Shown: positions 30,096 to 42,578, counted from the stretch's first letter. The stretch is DNA of 64,000 nt from Harmothoe impar (GCA_947462335.1 OX381720.1:62951946-63015945); one strand, 5' to 3'. Made by a program: numbers and translations. Notes: a model not told the origin generated them from the sequence alone.

Positions 30096-31485
30096 GAGAG
30101 GTGGGAGGGGACAGTGGCTGGGGGGGGGGGGGGGGGTCCCTCCTCACCTCCCCCTGCTACAGCTGCAGGCAAAGCAGCAGAAAACCTCCTGTAGTGATAT
30201 TCTCAGACGCGAGCTGCATTTTAAACCGTCTCTAAACAATAGTCTCAGAGCTCGGGGAGAACCGCATCGTGAGGAGAATACATATACATAGGGATACCTC
30301 ACAAATAGCTGAGGTATAGAGAAAAATACACGTGGAGGAATATATATGGAATACCTACAGAGAGCTTGACATAGCGCTGGAATATTATTCATGAGAAAAC
30401 TATTCCCGAGAGGATTGGATTTTGAATTGTCGAGGATAGATTCTTGGGTATGACATAGGGAAAGCTATGGAACTGACAAGCAGCAAGAGGTGAAGTTATT
30501 AGGGGTATTGTATGGTGATACCTTAGGACATTTATACACATCTTAAGGTGAGTTGTGCTGCTGCCTTTTTATACCTTGTATGACCCTTGGTTCTCTCCTC
30601 AAAATAGAGTCTATTCATATAGCATATACTACCCTGGTAAATTACAAAGGCCCTGGTTGTGGTGTGTACTTTGGCAAACATACCCCTTATATAAGACAGA
30701 GATTACAGAGGTAGATCGCCTGTAGTTCATTCATGCATTATATTTCATGGTGAATACGGCACTCCCATTGACTTAACACCCCCTGTGAAATAACCCTGGT
30801 CCGTATTTCACGGCTGTCAAATCATCAAAATTGTTGATTTACCCATTATAAATTAGCTTTGTCAGAGTAATTAAGTTGAATCTTAACGTTTTTTTATTAA
30901 TAAATGACATGAAATAAACACAAAGGAACACTCATACAGTTCCCCACTGAGGGTTATTTCATTCGGCTTTGCCGCGTGAAATAACCCTCAGTGAGGAACT
31001 CTACTTGTGCACCGTTGTCTATATACCTTCCCTGCGCTACTACAGGGTGGATCTGCTCCTGAACTTTGTGAAGGTTTAGCTGTCACTACATACTTCAGTG
31101 GTGATGAACCTGGGACTTACAGCTATTGGCCTGATTAAACCTCCGCTGCAGCTGTCCAGAGTCAAGCCCTCTCACAGGCAGTTGGATGGGAAATGCTTTT
31201 TGTTTGGGTTAGGGGTAGAGGGGCAAGGTTTATCCAATGTTAAAGGGAAATATCACCACTCACGCTTTACCACATAGTAGACTAGAACAGCATAAATGGA
31301 TAAGGTCGGGTTGGTATAGAGGTTTACTGTAGCGCTGTTTGGTAATGGAGTGTGGGGAATAATGCGGAGTGTGTAAAGGCATTCACGTCTTGAGAGGTAC
31401 CATCACGTTCTTCTCAGTGTCCTTCTCTCACCACGGCCTGTTACTTGGAGGTTATGCTTTTCTCACCTCACAGTCGGCAGCTTGC
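30096..31485. other. Non-coding stretch
   Basis: A poly-G run lies at 30120-30136. Related GAAATAACCCT words sit at about 30736-30820 and in the hairpin below. No exon supported. Confidence 0.5.
30938..31000. repeat. 25-bp-stem hairpin
   Basis: AGTTCCCCACTGAGGGTTAT (30938-30957) and on through TTCAT pairs with the segment ending 31000 with about two mismatches. The loop is about 13 nt. The same GGTTATTTCA word appears at 54868-54877. Confidence 0.8.
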
Positions 31486-31489
31486 ACGG

Positions 31490-31720
31490 TAACCCTTCAA
31501 GGGTGGGGAAATGCGTTATGCTGTTGTACATACCATTTATCATGATAATGCCAGAATGCAGTCCTGACGAGTTAGTCGTCAGGACTGCATTCAACCGTCA
31601 GGGCCTGGCATGATGTATAAATGCCATACTCCCAAGTTCTGCCCCAGGACTGCATTCATGTATCATGCTCAGAGATGGCATACTGCCTTAAGCATTATAC
31701 AGCCCTTGGATTAAGACACC
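31490..31720 (+). repeat. 'GCATGAATGCAG' repeat family (copy 6)
   Basis: The strong palindrome GAATGCAGTCCTGACGAGTT / AGTCGTCAGGACTGCATTC lies at about 31554-31591, with a further GGACTGCATTCATGTATCATG downstream and a 3' part ACAGCCCTTGGATTAAG. Confidence 0.65.
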
Positions 31721-31724
31721 TATA

Positions 31725-32895
31725 CGGTTACCTGACGTTAAGTGTACCTCATACCTCCGGCTGTGTGTGTAGGGACGGCTTGGTGAGCGTCCTCCTAGAG
31801 CAGCTTCTGTGGTAACAGTCCTCCACAGTCCCCCAAATACTGACTCGGAATCTGGGACTCACATTCTCAGAACATTATTGAACCCCAGCCTCCTCTGTAG
31901 GGGCCTAGACTGGCTGTTCTCACTAAGAATGAAGACAACGTCTGGAGCAGTTCCACTAAGATAAGGGATGCCTTGTGTAAATATAGTTTCACTATTTGAA
32001 TGAAGCATGGAATCAAGGCATGTCCTGAAAGGTAGCGAGGGTTAAACCCATGGTTGCTGTGTGTGTGTAAAGTATATGGCATGCCTGCGCTCCGACTGTT
32101 CTACGCCTTTAACTGTTTCCTTAATTGGCCTCATTCCCGCGTGCTGTTCCCCGCAGGTTATATTTCTCCCACCTCCTGGTCAGCAGCCTGTACCTCCTGT
32201 TACCTGTAATGAGGTGTACATTATACAACAGTCTGTGAGTGTAGGGACAGCTGGGTGAGGCGACTCCCAGAGCTACCTCTGTTGCCTCCACACACCTCCG
32301 CAGATCTCCAAATACCACCCCAAATTCCCCCCTACCTGTAAAACCTCGTATATAAGCCTAGCTCACGTTTAAGCGGCACCCCGACTTTTGGCCGATACTA
32401 TAAGCTGCACCAGCGATCTGGTTACGGTGACTTTTGTACTGTACTATAGGAGCAAGAACTTGTGTATAAGCCGTATCCCAACATTGGGCCGATCCTATAA
32501 GCCGCACTTGACTTGCATATAAGCCGCAGCTAGGTTTTACGGTACTACCTGTGGGCTGTACGCAAACCAAACTAAGCTTTAGTTTGATATTAATGTGCGG
32601 GTTTAAAGAGCTTTTTCATATATTTATTACAGTACAAAATCCTCAAAATTTGGAACCCAGAATGTTCTATAGGATTTTCCTGAGTAGGGGGTGCAGGTTT
32701 TACTCGAGATGCGGGTTATATGGGGAACTTACGGTAGGTCTGAATAGGTGAAAACTTGGTGTCTTCAAACAGGGCCGCCCATGTGAAAACAGCTGTTGCT
32801 TTCCGCTGTACTGCATCATACACGTTAACAGATGACAGCACAATCTGTAACGTCCACATACCGAGGTGGTGTGGGAAAGTTGGCAGCGCTAAGGT
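31725..32895. other. Non-coding stretch
   Basis: Apart from the GTATAAGCCGC repeat below, no gene or exon is supported. Confidence 0.5.
32340..32555. repeat. GTATAAGCCGC-type dispersed repeat
   Basis: AAAACCTCGTATATAAGCC at the left and GCATATAAGCCGCAGCTAGG, TTTTACGGTA at the right, with TGTATAAGCCG inside. Repeats of this wording are a widespread kind of DNA-transposon-derived sequence in animals. Confidence 0.55.
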
Positions 32896-32899
32896 TATT

Positions 32900-33345
32900 G
32901 GTTTAGGGGGCCCTGTTCCAAGGGTGCTGGTTCAGGGGGCTCCTGCTCCAAGGGTGCTGGTTCAGGGGGCTCCTGCTCCAAGGGTGCTGGTTTAGGGGGC
33001 CCTGTTCCAAGGGTGCTGGTTCAGGGGGCTCCTGCTCCAAGGGTGCTGGTTCAGGGGGCTCCTGCTCCAAGGGTGCTGGTTCAGGGGGCTCCTGTTCCAA
33101 GGGTGCTGGTTCAGGGGGCTCCTGCTCCAAGGGTGCTGGTTCAGGGGGCTCCTGCTCCAAGGGTGCTGGTTCAGGGGGCTCCTGTTCCAAGGGTGCTGGT
33201 TCAGGGGGCTCCTGCTCCAAGGGTGCTGGTTCAGGGGGCTCCTGCTCCAAGGGTGCTGGTTCAGGGGGCTCCTGCTCCAAGGGTGCTGGTTCAGGGGGCT
33301 CCTGCTCCAAGGGTGCTGGTTCAGGGGGCTCCTGCTCCCGAGGGT
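32900..33345 (+). repeat. 30-bp minisatellite, about 15 copies
   Basis: Unit TCCAAGGGTGCTGGTTCAGG plus GGGCTCCTGC, nearly identical between copies, with TTTAGGGGGCCCTGT variants at the left end. Frames are open on both strands with a 10-residue period (for example 33310-32903 -), which is an artefact of the period. Confidence 0.95.
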
Positions 33346-35030
33346 ACGAGTTTGGGGTGGGATGGGGGTGTCATGGGCCCTAGCTCTAAGAGCAGGGTTG
33401 CACCTCTTTCTACTGTTGATACGTCTTGAACAGATAGACAGTGATAGACTTCCAGATGAAATGTAGTTTTACAGAGAAATCAAGAAATCATCATTAAAGC
33501 TAGTACATCCGATGTGTGGGACGAAAGAATTTCCCTAAGGCTTCCCAATAGTTAAGCCCCATTTGATCCCTTTCTGACCTAAAACACACAGGACAGTTGA
33601 TAGACCCTCTAATCTCTAAATATCATACTCCTACAGTATATGGAATGCAGTTAAGTGTAATTTAGAATTCGAGCAAACCTGAGATTTCTTTCAATTCTAT
33701 ACTCTTACCCTTATTTGTGACTCCTTATGAATTATAAAGCGTAAGTGATACAGCGAAACTCCCTAGGGGGCGGGGGGGGGGTGTTACACATGTGTATGGT
33801 ATTTAGATTACTAATGTGGTTAGGAGTAGGAGGCTGCCCCCCCCCCCACATCCCCTGTATACCATATACCCCTCTCTATACACACCTGCGGTGGCTGAGT
33901 GGGGCAGGTGTAAGACAGGTAGGGGCTGGGTCACAGTCACCACATACCTGTATCCACACCCACACCCACAGGGGTGGGCTGAGGGGGTGGTCATGTCTTA
34001 GAAACATGGAGGGGTTGGTCGATTTGAGGGGGGCGACCAGAAGAATTTAAACCCTTGCGAGAGGGGACCGACAGAATTTGAACCCCTCGTAAGCGGGAGA
34101 CCAGAAGGATCTGGACCCCTTGAGAAGAAGGCCCTAAGGAATTTGGGCCCCTGTTGAGGTGGGAATGAGAATGTTAGTTAACAGAAAACAGTCATTACTA
34201 GCTCTCTCGTCATCAATTCTAAACCGAAATAGTGGGGGAGGGGCGGAAAATATTCTGGCCCATCCTCAGGGGTAGACCCGGAAAAAACATGACCGCTCCC
34301 TAAGACCTGGGAGAAAAGGTAACTAGGTAATACCCTTAAATCCCGATATATCCCCCAGGGGACCTGATAGAGAGGCGTCATTGACTGTAGTGGGTGTTTA
34401 GCTGAAGGGGGACGTTACCTGGACCAACTGTACCTATAAATGTTAGTTTCCTGTAATCTAACGTTACTTTTAACGTGATAAGTTTGTGTGACATTGTCTG
34501 GCCCTTATATGGTTGAAAATAATGGCAAATTGTCCAATATTTCCTTTGATCTAAATTTGATTTAAACAAGGTAGGCTGTTGCCCAGGCGGGTGACTGGAA
34601 ACCCAACAGTTTTCTTTTGGCCCTCCCTACCTCCCCAGGTCGGGTCGGTATAGGGGTTTACTGTAGCGCTGTTTGGTAGTTTAGGTGAAGGGTATCGTAA
34701 TTCTAGATCCATTGTATACCACATAACCCTGTTAAATGTGGAGGCTTGTCACGTTTGATAATGTTACAGTGGCCGGTAGTTCACACAAACGGCAATGTTG
34801 GTGTTCATATATCAATTTTCCTTGAAGTAGGCTCAACAGGCAGACATGCAAAAAACGTTAGTCCCCACTAAACGTAAACTTCCTCTTCCTATATTAAAAG
34901 TGTGGTGTATTCTTTATGCATGCATCTTTCTCTTTCTGATGGTGTTTCTGTCTTCCATCGTCCTACCTGTCCATGGCTATCCCTCACAGTGTTCTGATCT
35001 GTCTGCCATACTGTTACCAGTACCAGTATC
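33346..35030. other. Non-coding stretch
   Basis: Contains a degenerate repeat of GACCAGAAG(A/G)AT(T/C)T around 34018-34170 and homopolymer G and C runs near 33770 and 33837. No exon supported. Confidence 0.5.
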
Positions 35031-35035
35031 TACCT

Positions 35036-35188
35036 TCCCCAGTAAACAAAACACGTTATACAACATTTTGTAACGTTATTAAACGTTATATAACGTTTCT
35101 CTAAGGCTCCTCACTATGGCATAACGTTATCTACAGTTTTAGAACGTTATTTTGACGTAAAAAAACGTTTTTTTGTTAGCTGGGTCAT
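35036..35188. mobile_element. AACGTTATATAACGTT MITE (copy 1)
   Basis: The ends CCCAGTAAACAAA and TTTGTTAGCTGGG are inverted with two mismatches. The interior is built from ACGTTAT/ATAACGT palindromes. A second copy in the reverse sense lies at 59468-59616. Confidence 0.75.
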
Positions 35189-35750
35189 CAGTGTTTTGCA
35201 GTTCATGTTCCCTCTCTGATATCCATCTTAGATCAGCAAGCACTGACCTATTGACTTTCTCTGTAGTTAGTTTAACACGTTTTTGAGGAGTTATATGTCG
35301 TCACGGTCACTGCCACTGAATATTAGTAGGGTGTGTGAGGAAGGAATCTAAACCACGACTCCAGTCTTTACACCCTCAGAAAATTGAGAGTCATTGTCGC
35401 TAAAACTACCCTCACCTGAGAGTCAGGCAGTGACCCTGCCTGTTTATTATGATGTCAACCTTAGTAAGGAGGTATTAGGGGTAAATTGGTGCCAGCTTGT
35501 ATATATGCCTACACATGCATATAAGGTGTCAGATATGGAAAGGTGCTTATCCTGATTTGTAAAACAAATGTAGCCTCAGGATCCCAGCAGCATCATTATA
35601 GTTTTGGCATTCTGCAATATATCACTCTGAAGCTTAAAGCCTCTACACAGTGTACCTCAGGGAGGGCTGGACGTCTATTTGTGGGAAACAAAGACTTTAT
35701 TCATGATACCTGAAGCTACCTGGAGCTATACTTTGCCTTTCTCCTTGAGC
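35189..35750. other. Non-coding stretch
   Basis: No recognised feature beyond a GAGAGTCATTGTCGCTAAAA word that also occurs, complemented, in the array near 15070. Confidence 0.45.
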
Positions 35751-35751
35751 C

Positions 35752-35965
35752 TTTAAGGCCGGCATGTCACTAAAAGGTAACACATGGGTTGGCATGGTAT
35801 ACCAATGCAGCTCTGGCAAGAATCTCATTTGGACGTATGTTCATTAATAGGGGCGGTATAGTGCTTGGATGCAGCTCTGGCAAGTTACTCGCCCGGGCTG
35901 CATCGGAGCATCATGACGACCGAGGATTAATGCATCAATGCATTTTGCAGTCCATAGAGGGTTAA
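35752..35965 (+). repeat. 'GCATGAATGCAG' repeat family (copy 7)
   Basis: Two units: AATGCAGCTCTGGCAAGAAT and GATGCAGCTCTGGCAAGTTACTCGCC ... GGGCTGCATCGGAGCATCATGACG. It closes with TTTGCAGTCCATAGAGGGTTAAG. Confidence 0.6.
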
Positions 35966-37489
35966 GCCTTATCTACCTTACAGGGGCCTTGTTCTATTTG
36001 ACCCCTGACCTCTGTACTTGACCCCTGTGTCCTCACAGGGCCTACTAAGTGTGTTTGTTCCCTGCAGGTTTACAACACGGCACTAGGCTTACATAAAGCC
36101 GACTTACGGCCTGAATAAAGCCTATACAGGGATTAGGTTGGCCTAACCCGAGCCTGAATCAGGGGCACCGTAATAGGGCAAGGTGTATAATATACACAGC
36201 CTAAACTGCTACTGTCAGAGATAGTCCTAGACATAAGGGTTGGCGGTCAGAGGGCCATGAGATGGTGGGTAACCTGTACCTAGACTTCTGCAGGATATAG
36301 CATCAAGTGTGATGTATCAGTGCAGTCTGAAGCATGGTGTTTGATGAGTATGCACTCTTAATTTGAGAAGCATTCTCGCCGAGGGTCTCCTGGTCACATT
36401 TCTAGTATACTCTTCTACTTTACTGTACATCTGGTGAAATGTTAGTGGTGAGAGTGGAGCTGTGAGTCATACTTTCACTGATTATGCAGTTATATGGATC
36501 CATATCTATCAATATTATGCTAACAATCTCTACAAAGAGGTATATCTCTCCATACAATGGTATGGTGCTACTTTAGCTGTATACACTTGTACCTATACCA
36601 ATAGCCCATCTGGGTCCTGACCTCTTATACACTGAAAATCCATAGATTGAAAGGGTTAGTCAGTACAGACTATCCTAGGTTGGTCATATGAGTGTTAGTC
36701 ATAATGGCAAAGTTATATTCAAAAATGACCAAGGGGTCAGTCAGTAGTGGCTAACCTAGGTTCATCATTGGTGTGTTCTATTTGTATACCACTAGTTGGG
36801 GCCACCTGTCATGACCACTCAGTGGCTCCCCCTGGGAAAAAAAAGACTAAGGTGGGTTGGTCAGTACTGACCAACCTGACAATAATAACTGACCTAGGTT
36901 AGTGGTATAGGGAGCCAAAAAATGACTAACTAGGTTAGGCACTAGTGACTGAGAGGTTGGGCGTATAAGGAGCCTAGGAATATCAGTGTATAGTCCCATA
37001 ACAAATTCAATAGAGGATTTGAATAAAAACCATGACTATACCCGGACCATTACTATATATAAAGCTCAGGATATCTATAGACCATGACAACAATGCCGCT
37101 ACACATAAAGATTGGGTGGTGACCCTCCATAGTCACTGGACAAACACCATGAATGACCAAACACCATGAATCTACCCAAACCACTGCTATATGACACTCA
37201 GGATATATGGACTGCGGCAGCAGTGCTGCTACACATGAGATGTGGGTAGTGTCTTACCCATATATAAGGTTGTCATGTTGTGTCACAGTTCATCTACAAA
37301 TTATTAAAGGAGCTGAAATTGAAAAATAAACCTCAAAAATGTATTAGCTGTAGGGAATTCTAAAATGGTTCTTCTGGGACTCTAAGAAAGTTGCCTGTTC
37401 CCAAAGCAGGGATGTGTAAGCTGTATAGCACGACGCTTGAGGTCATCTCTAAACCCACTCACAGTGCCCCAGTCTATACTGTATGGATG
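35966..37489. other. Non-coding stretch
   Basis: Repeated words of the type GACTAACCTAGGTT / GGTTGGTCAGTA occur at about 36650-36960. Two imperfect copies of ACCATGACTATACCCGGACC-like sequence lie near 37027-37230. No exon supported. Confidence 0.5.
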
Positions 37490-37740
37490 TAAATCCCTTT
37501 AAGTACCGCTGCTGTCATACACCATGTCCTTCGTTGTCGTGATGCATGATACAGGTAGCTGACAAGTGCTGCATTCACGCATCATGCCAACCCCACAAGG
37601 TTGAGACTACCTCATAGGGTGAGCATGATGCACCAATGCAGCACCGGCAAGCTACTCACCAGGGCATGACAACACATGTCATCTTTTTAGCGTTGTACCT
37701 CCTTAAAGAGTTAACGCACTGTGCGGCCATTACAGGGACG
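37490..37740 (+). repeat. 'GCATGAATGCAG' repeat family (copy 8)
   Basis: GTCGTGATGCATGATACAGG ... GTGCTGCATTCACGCATCATG, followed by a second unit with GCATGATGCACCAATGCAGC and a 3' part CACTGTGCGGCCATTACAGG. Confidence 0.6.
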
Positions 37741-38019
37741 CACACTCAGTGTACAAACAGGTATCAGTAAACAACACTGTCCTACTGTACTCTCACACAG
37801 CTCCACTCAAATAGGTATATCTCTAAAATATCATCAAACTTGTCAATATAACATCTCTTTTGAGAGACATTTACATATATAACTAATGGTAAACAGAGGT
37901 ATTTTATATATTCGGATTTTTAAGGAGATGGTTAGAACTCGTAATGTTTGAGGCCATCCTACTTTTATCCTTTGAACTGGAGGTAGAACTTACAAGTCAG
38001 AATATGGAGGAGCAATAAG

Positions 38020-38276
38020 CCCACAGGTTTTAACAAGACCTCAGCTTGGTGAGTGAGTAGGATATAGGGTACCATGGGAAGGTGTGCAACCAGATATCCA
38101 CTCTCATCTCTGCATACTCCAATAGACTCTACAAAGAGGTAGTGCCATCTAGTGTATGTTTGGGACACTACCTCTTTGTAGAGTCTATTGGGAGGTGAAA
38201 AGATGTGCACACCTTCCTGTGGTACCCAATTGCCTACTCACTCACCGAGCTGGGACTGTGTTAAAACCTGTGGATA
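38020..38276. repeat. Foldback with a perfect 26-bp inner stem
   Basis: The inner arms 38119-38144 and 38166-38191 are perfect reverse complements, with a 21-nt loop. The outer arms (about 38020-38093 and 38205-38276) also pair imperfectly, sharing CCACAGGTTTTAACA, GGTGAGTGAGTAGG and GGAAGGTGTGCA. It resembles a small MITE or a precursor hairpin. There is no open frame. Confidence 0.85.
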
Positions 38277-38801
38277 GGCCCTACCTGAGGAAAGGCTTTT
38301 ATTGAGTTTCCCCCAGTCATTCACCCCCCCCCCCCTTATGTGTGAGTGTCTGAGTACATTACTATTCCGGTCAGCCCCCGTAACTGGAGTGTAACGGCGA
38401 CCACAGACATCCTCTGTATGGGGGGACGACACCCACGCAACGGCCAATACATAGATCTAAAGGTCCTACCCCACATCGTTAAACTATACAAAGGTCCTGG
38501 GATGGGCCCATGCATTTCTACTCTTTAGCAGCATCACACAGTGGTTATGCAGGCTCTTATTCAAATACTTGACGCTTGAACGAGCTATTGGGTTTACTTT
38601 ACTTGGTAATAGAGTGTCCTCTCTTTTTTCGAGTTCATTTTGCATTTAATATCACAGTGTGATGTTCATAAATACAATATTTGTCAATTTGTTAAGTAAG
38701 CATGGTGGTATAATTCCACTCAGCTTCTGGGTATGATTGAACACATTATGATAATCTGAGACATGACAAATAGACAGGTGTACAATTGCATATAATATGA
38801 T
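38277..38801. other. Non-coding stretch
   Basis: Nothing recognised. Confidence 0.45.
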
Positions 38802-38987
38802 TGCCGTATTCGACGTAATAAGCACACAGTGCGCTTAAAAAATTATTATAGACATATTTTAGTAGTTAAGAGTTTAATTGGGGTCAAAATTTGAGATTTT
38901 TTTGATTATTTGTAGTATAAAAATCGGCCAAAAACGGGGGGTGTGCACTTATTAGGGGGTGTGCGCTTATTACGTCGATTACGGTAC
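38802..38987. mobile_element. MITE ending in TACCGTA(A/T)TCGACGTAATAAGC
   Basis: Ends TGCCGTATTCGACGTAATAAGC and the complement GCTTATTACGTCGATTACGGTA, about 22-bp inverted repeats. The interior is AT-rich with AAAAATCGGCCAAAAACGGG. No coding capacity. Confidence 0.8.
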
Positions 38988-39295
38988 TGATGATTAGGAT
39001 CCTTTACTTGATTTCCATGACATGCTTTGATATACAATATAATGATGTCTATGGTTTGCAGGCTGGTTGCTCTTTAAACTGCTATTGGCCATCTTCCTGC
39101 GTTGACCCAATGTGTGATTTTGGCATGGATGTGATTAACAAGATGGCTATGGTACAGCATACACCTTACATTACAGAGGGGCTATCATACAGGGTAGATT
39201 TACTACACCACACACCTAGTCATTCAGTCAGGGGGGCACACAGAGGGTCTGTCTGTTCTCACACATGGAATCTGTAACCCTTTAACACCCACCCA
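38988..39295. other. Non-coding stretch before the (TA)n array
   Basis: A 95-codon open frame (38990-39277 +) has no recognisable domain and ends at the microsatellite. I do not call it a gene. Confidence 0.45.
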
Positions 39296-39298
39296 CCC

Positions 39299-39393
<95 letters not shown>
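39299..39393. repeat. (TA)n microsatellite
   Basis: About 47 TA pairs with a few TATG/CA interruptions, directly abutting the terminal repeat that starts at 39394. Confidence 0.92.
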
Positions 39394-39395
<2 letters not shown>

Positions 39396-40620
39396 TCAAT
39401 TCCCACGAAAATGGATCACAGTGCCGAGAGAGGGCTTAATTTCTATATAACAGATATTGCCTAACTTTTTTGATAGCGAATTGATACCATACAAGGGGGT
39501 ACCCCCACGAAATTGGGAACGTTAATTGTGATAAATACCATATTTAGGGCCATTGGAAATTGGACCTACGCACGGTGATTGGCCCTACGCACGGTGATGG
39601 GAAGATTAGACCAATTATATTAAAGGTCTGGTTATAATAATGGATATTTTCCAGTTATTCAACAGATACATTATGAAACTATAGATTTCCATAGGATTTA
39701 CAAACACAAACATGTTCTTTACCATGAAAAAATATTTTATTACTGGACCTAAGCACGGTGACGGGACCTATGCACGGTGACGGGACCTATGCACGGTGAC
39801 GGGGCTTATGAACAGTTGTTTCTCTGTTCTTGATAGATTTCTAACTGTTTTAGATGTTCCCACATATTCGTTCCCAGTTTGTTAATATGTGTGTTAAAAA
39901 ATATTGGAAATATTCACATTCTTTTACAATTTTTTCAATGCTATTTCATTATGAACCTATGCACGGTGATGGACCTACGCACGGTGACTATTGATGCATT
40001 TTTGCCCCTAAAAGAGAGATAATCTGTGTGAAAACCTCACTGAAATACTATTAATTATCTTTTTTGTATATATGAGTATATCATATAAAAAAATATTTCT
40101 TTAATCTTAAAGGGTAGTTCTGCTATTACCCCTACTGTGTACCTACGCACGGTGATGGGGTAACCTACCCCACATGGGTTATCATGATATGAAAAGATAC
40201 AAGCTTTAGTTAAGTGTAATATTCAACTTTTATATTGTCCTCTATGTTGAACACTACCTATCAAAAGCACTTATATCTAGAGGAACATTTCCTTTATTAT
40301 ATGAGGACCATCTAATGGTGTACCTACGCACGGTGATGCAAAAACTCACCCACTACATTTTTTGAAAGATTTAAGAGAAAAACTAGACAGACCAAATCTT
40401 AAGTGCCCAAGTGTATCCTTCATAGCATATTCGTTCCATCTGTGTAAATAGATTTTACCTTTTACAATCATTTAATTCAAAGATTTTTTTATGAATATTG
40501 TTATTATTATTTCTTTAATTAAAACCTACGTCAAAAGTTACACAGTTAGCTCTAAAAACTTCAATAATTAGAGTAGATGGGTAAAAGTAGGTACCCATGG
40601 GAAGCTTTTTTCAATACTCA

Positions 40621-41104
40621 TGTGGTGGTTCGTAATTAACTCTAGGTTAAAGAACAACGATCACGGCAGTTTCCAGGTGCGAGAATATATCTATCTTTAT
40701 TCACAAGAATAATAACTCCAGTTCCTTTACTAGGGAACGATCAGTGTGGAATGAATACACACAGGTAAATCAGGTTTCTCTATAAATAGAGGAAACGGTC
40801 AGTATACAACTCTTAGCATACAACTCTGTCCGCACGGTTGGACATGTGAAGTCTCTCGTCAGTCGGGCCTGCACTGACTGCCGTTCCAGGTAAACACATG
40901 GGTCTTATATAACACCGGCTCTTAGGTCACGTGGCCAGGTGGGTGGGTCGGCCGCCCACCTGAGAGCGGCACACGGTTACCTGAAGAGGACCTGCGCCCT
41001 CTCCCGGGAACTGTGTGCACTAGCTCCAGGTGGAGAAGCCGAGTAAACAGACGTTACCCGGAAATACCGTGTATGAGATTAATATGTAATATTATGCCCC
41101 TACA
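40621..41104 (-). repeat. 3' LTR of the Ty3/gypsy element
   Basis: In element orientation it starts TGTAGGGGC and ends CCACCACA (TG...CA). It has a TATA box (TTATATAAG, + strand 40904-40911) and an AATAAA polyadenylation signal (+ strand 40696-40701), and appears identical to the 5' LTR. Confidence 0.97.
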
Positions 41105-41117
41105 CTACCCCCCCTAG
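41105..41117 (-). promoter_or_regulatory. Polypurine tract (plus-strand primer)
   Basis: On the - strand CTAGGGGGGGTAG sits directly against the 3' LTR, where the RNase-H-resistant purine primer for second-strand synthesis is expected. Confidence 0.75.
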
Positions 41118-42578
41118 ACAAAACTAGGTGGTAATGAATATATATACGGTCTTCCTAGTATATAGAAAACCTTTTAGAACAACGACTTTATAGTTATTGT
41201 CTATACAGTAACTAGGGGCGTAACATATTAACACGACACACTACACAAGCGAGATCATAAAACTCAATATAAATATGGCATTACACTGTAATAGCAACCA
41301 TAATAGATGATTTAGGTATGTTTTATGACAAGTGAATATAATATCATACATACAATCGAACGGCTTGACACATTTCGATATGACTTCCTTATGAAGTTTC
41401 CTTACTCGGTTATTAAAAAAATGCGCGTGGGGTGTGTATATATTTAAGTTGAACAGAAAAGTTATTAAAAACCAGTCCTGATAAGGACTCACAACCACCA
41501 GCGTCTTACATTGATTTGTGATTTAATGAAAACATTCACACAATGGGTAACAGTAACCACAGCCTTTGTTTTAAGCCGGGTAATCCGATTATATAACCGG
41601 AGTATTAATATCTCTCGCAACATACAACAGAGTCAACACACACGACAATACCTGGCGGTATATATAGTATATACACATAGCCTTAACGACTTCATATAAA
41701 CATTACGGGTAGCCACGTTTCCTAGCTTATCAGATCCTACGATCTTCATATGTAGCATATTATGAAACCCGATTCATAAGGCAAATATGAGAATACCTTA
41801 CTGGAACACCTGAGGTGATATGTATCACATAATAATGATATATTTTATATATTAAAAACGTTTTAATGAGTAACCTGGCAGTGTACCCGGAAACCCTCAC
41901 AATTAAATATAGCTTACTGGTGATCTAGTTGTGGTCAAGGTGCTCTCCGCTTCTAATAGACGAATGAGTGAGGTGCTCTCCTCTTCTTAATACTGTTTCT
42001 TGGATAAATATCACCCGAAGGTAAGTTCATATGTATACAGCTCGATAAGTATCCCGTCCTCGCTCCAGTAAAGTTCATGACATATATAACTATAATCCGG
42101 CTGGAAACCACGAGTACTGTCCGTTTAACACGTAATCCTAGCTCCAGGAATGTTCATGAAATAGATAAGTAGAACTGGAACCACGAGCATTGTCTGTTTG
42201 ACACGTAATCCTTTGGACGGGAACAGTTTATAACTCAGCATAATAGTATCAGGAACACATCATGGTAACGTATCCCAAAAGTTAGTTTCAGGGACGTTAG
42301 GTTGGTAGCTTCCCGGTGGAGTCCTGATTCCCCATCGGTAGGCTATAGTTGAGAGTTGAGTAGTTAGGTAAGTCCAGAGCTTCCACGGAAGGTTCCCCCC
42401 GCGTTGATCCATATGCATCTAAAAAGATGCCCCTCCCCTCAAAAGGGAAACCCCGTCATAAACAATTTATGACGTCAGATTAAATGAAAGAACAATTAAT
42501 CTATCCGGAAACTATTATAGTTCCCTCCTCTATTCCTAAAAAAATTAGAAATAGACTCAGAACCTTCCATTAGTCTTT
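41118..42578 (-). other. Non-coding region between ORF3 and 3' LTR
   Basis: AT-rich with no supported ORF. It contains imperfect direct repeats (ACCACGAG.ATTGTC.GTTT.ACACGTAATCC at about 42108-42211; AGGTGCTCTCC at about 41938 and 41971) and one TGACGTCA at 42470-42477. Confidence 0.6.

Noticed and set aside
32903..33429. Open frames with a 10-residue EQEPPEPAPL-like period on both strands
   Set aside because: Product of the 30-bp minisatellite. No start context, no flanking exons.
34846..35073. 75-codon hydrophobic frame that looks like a small membrane protein
   Set aside because: It runs into the MITE at 35036, has no splice or promoter context and no recognisable family.
38131..38145. 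let-7-like seed word in the hairpin arm
   Set aside because: Only about eight bases match. The rest of the arm differs from let-7, so I do not call a let-7 gene.
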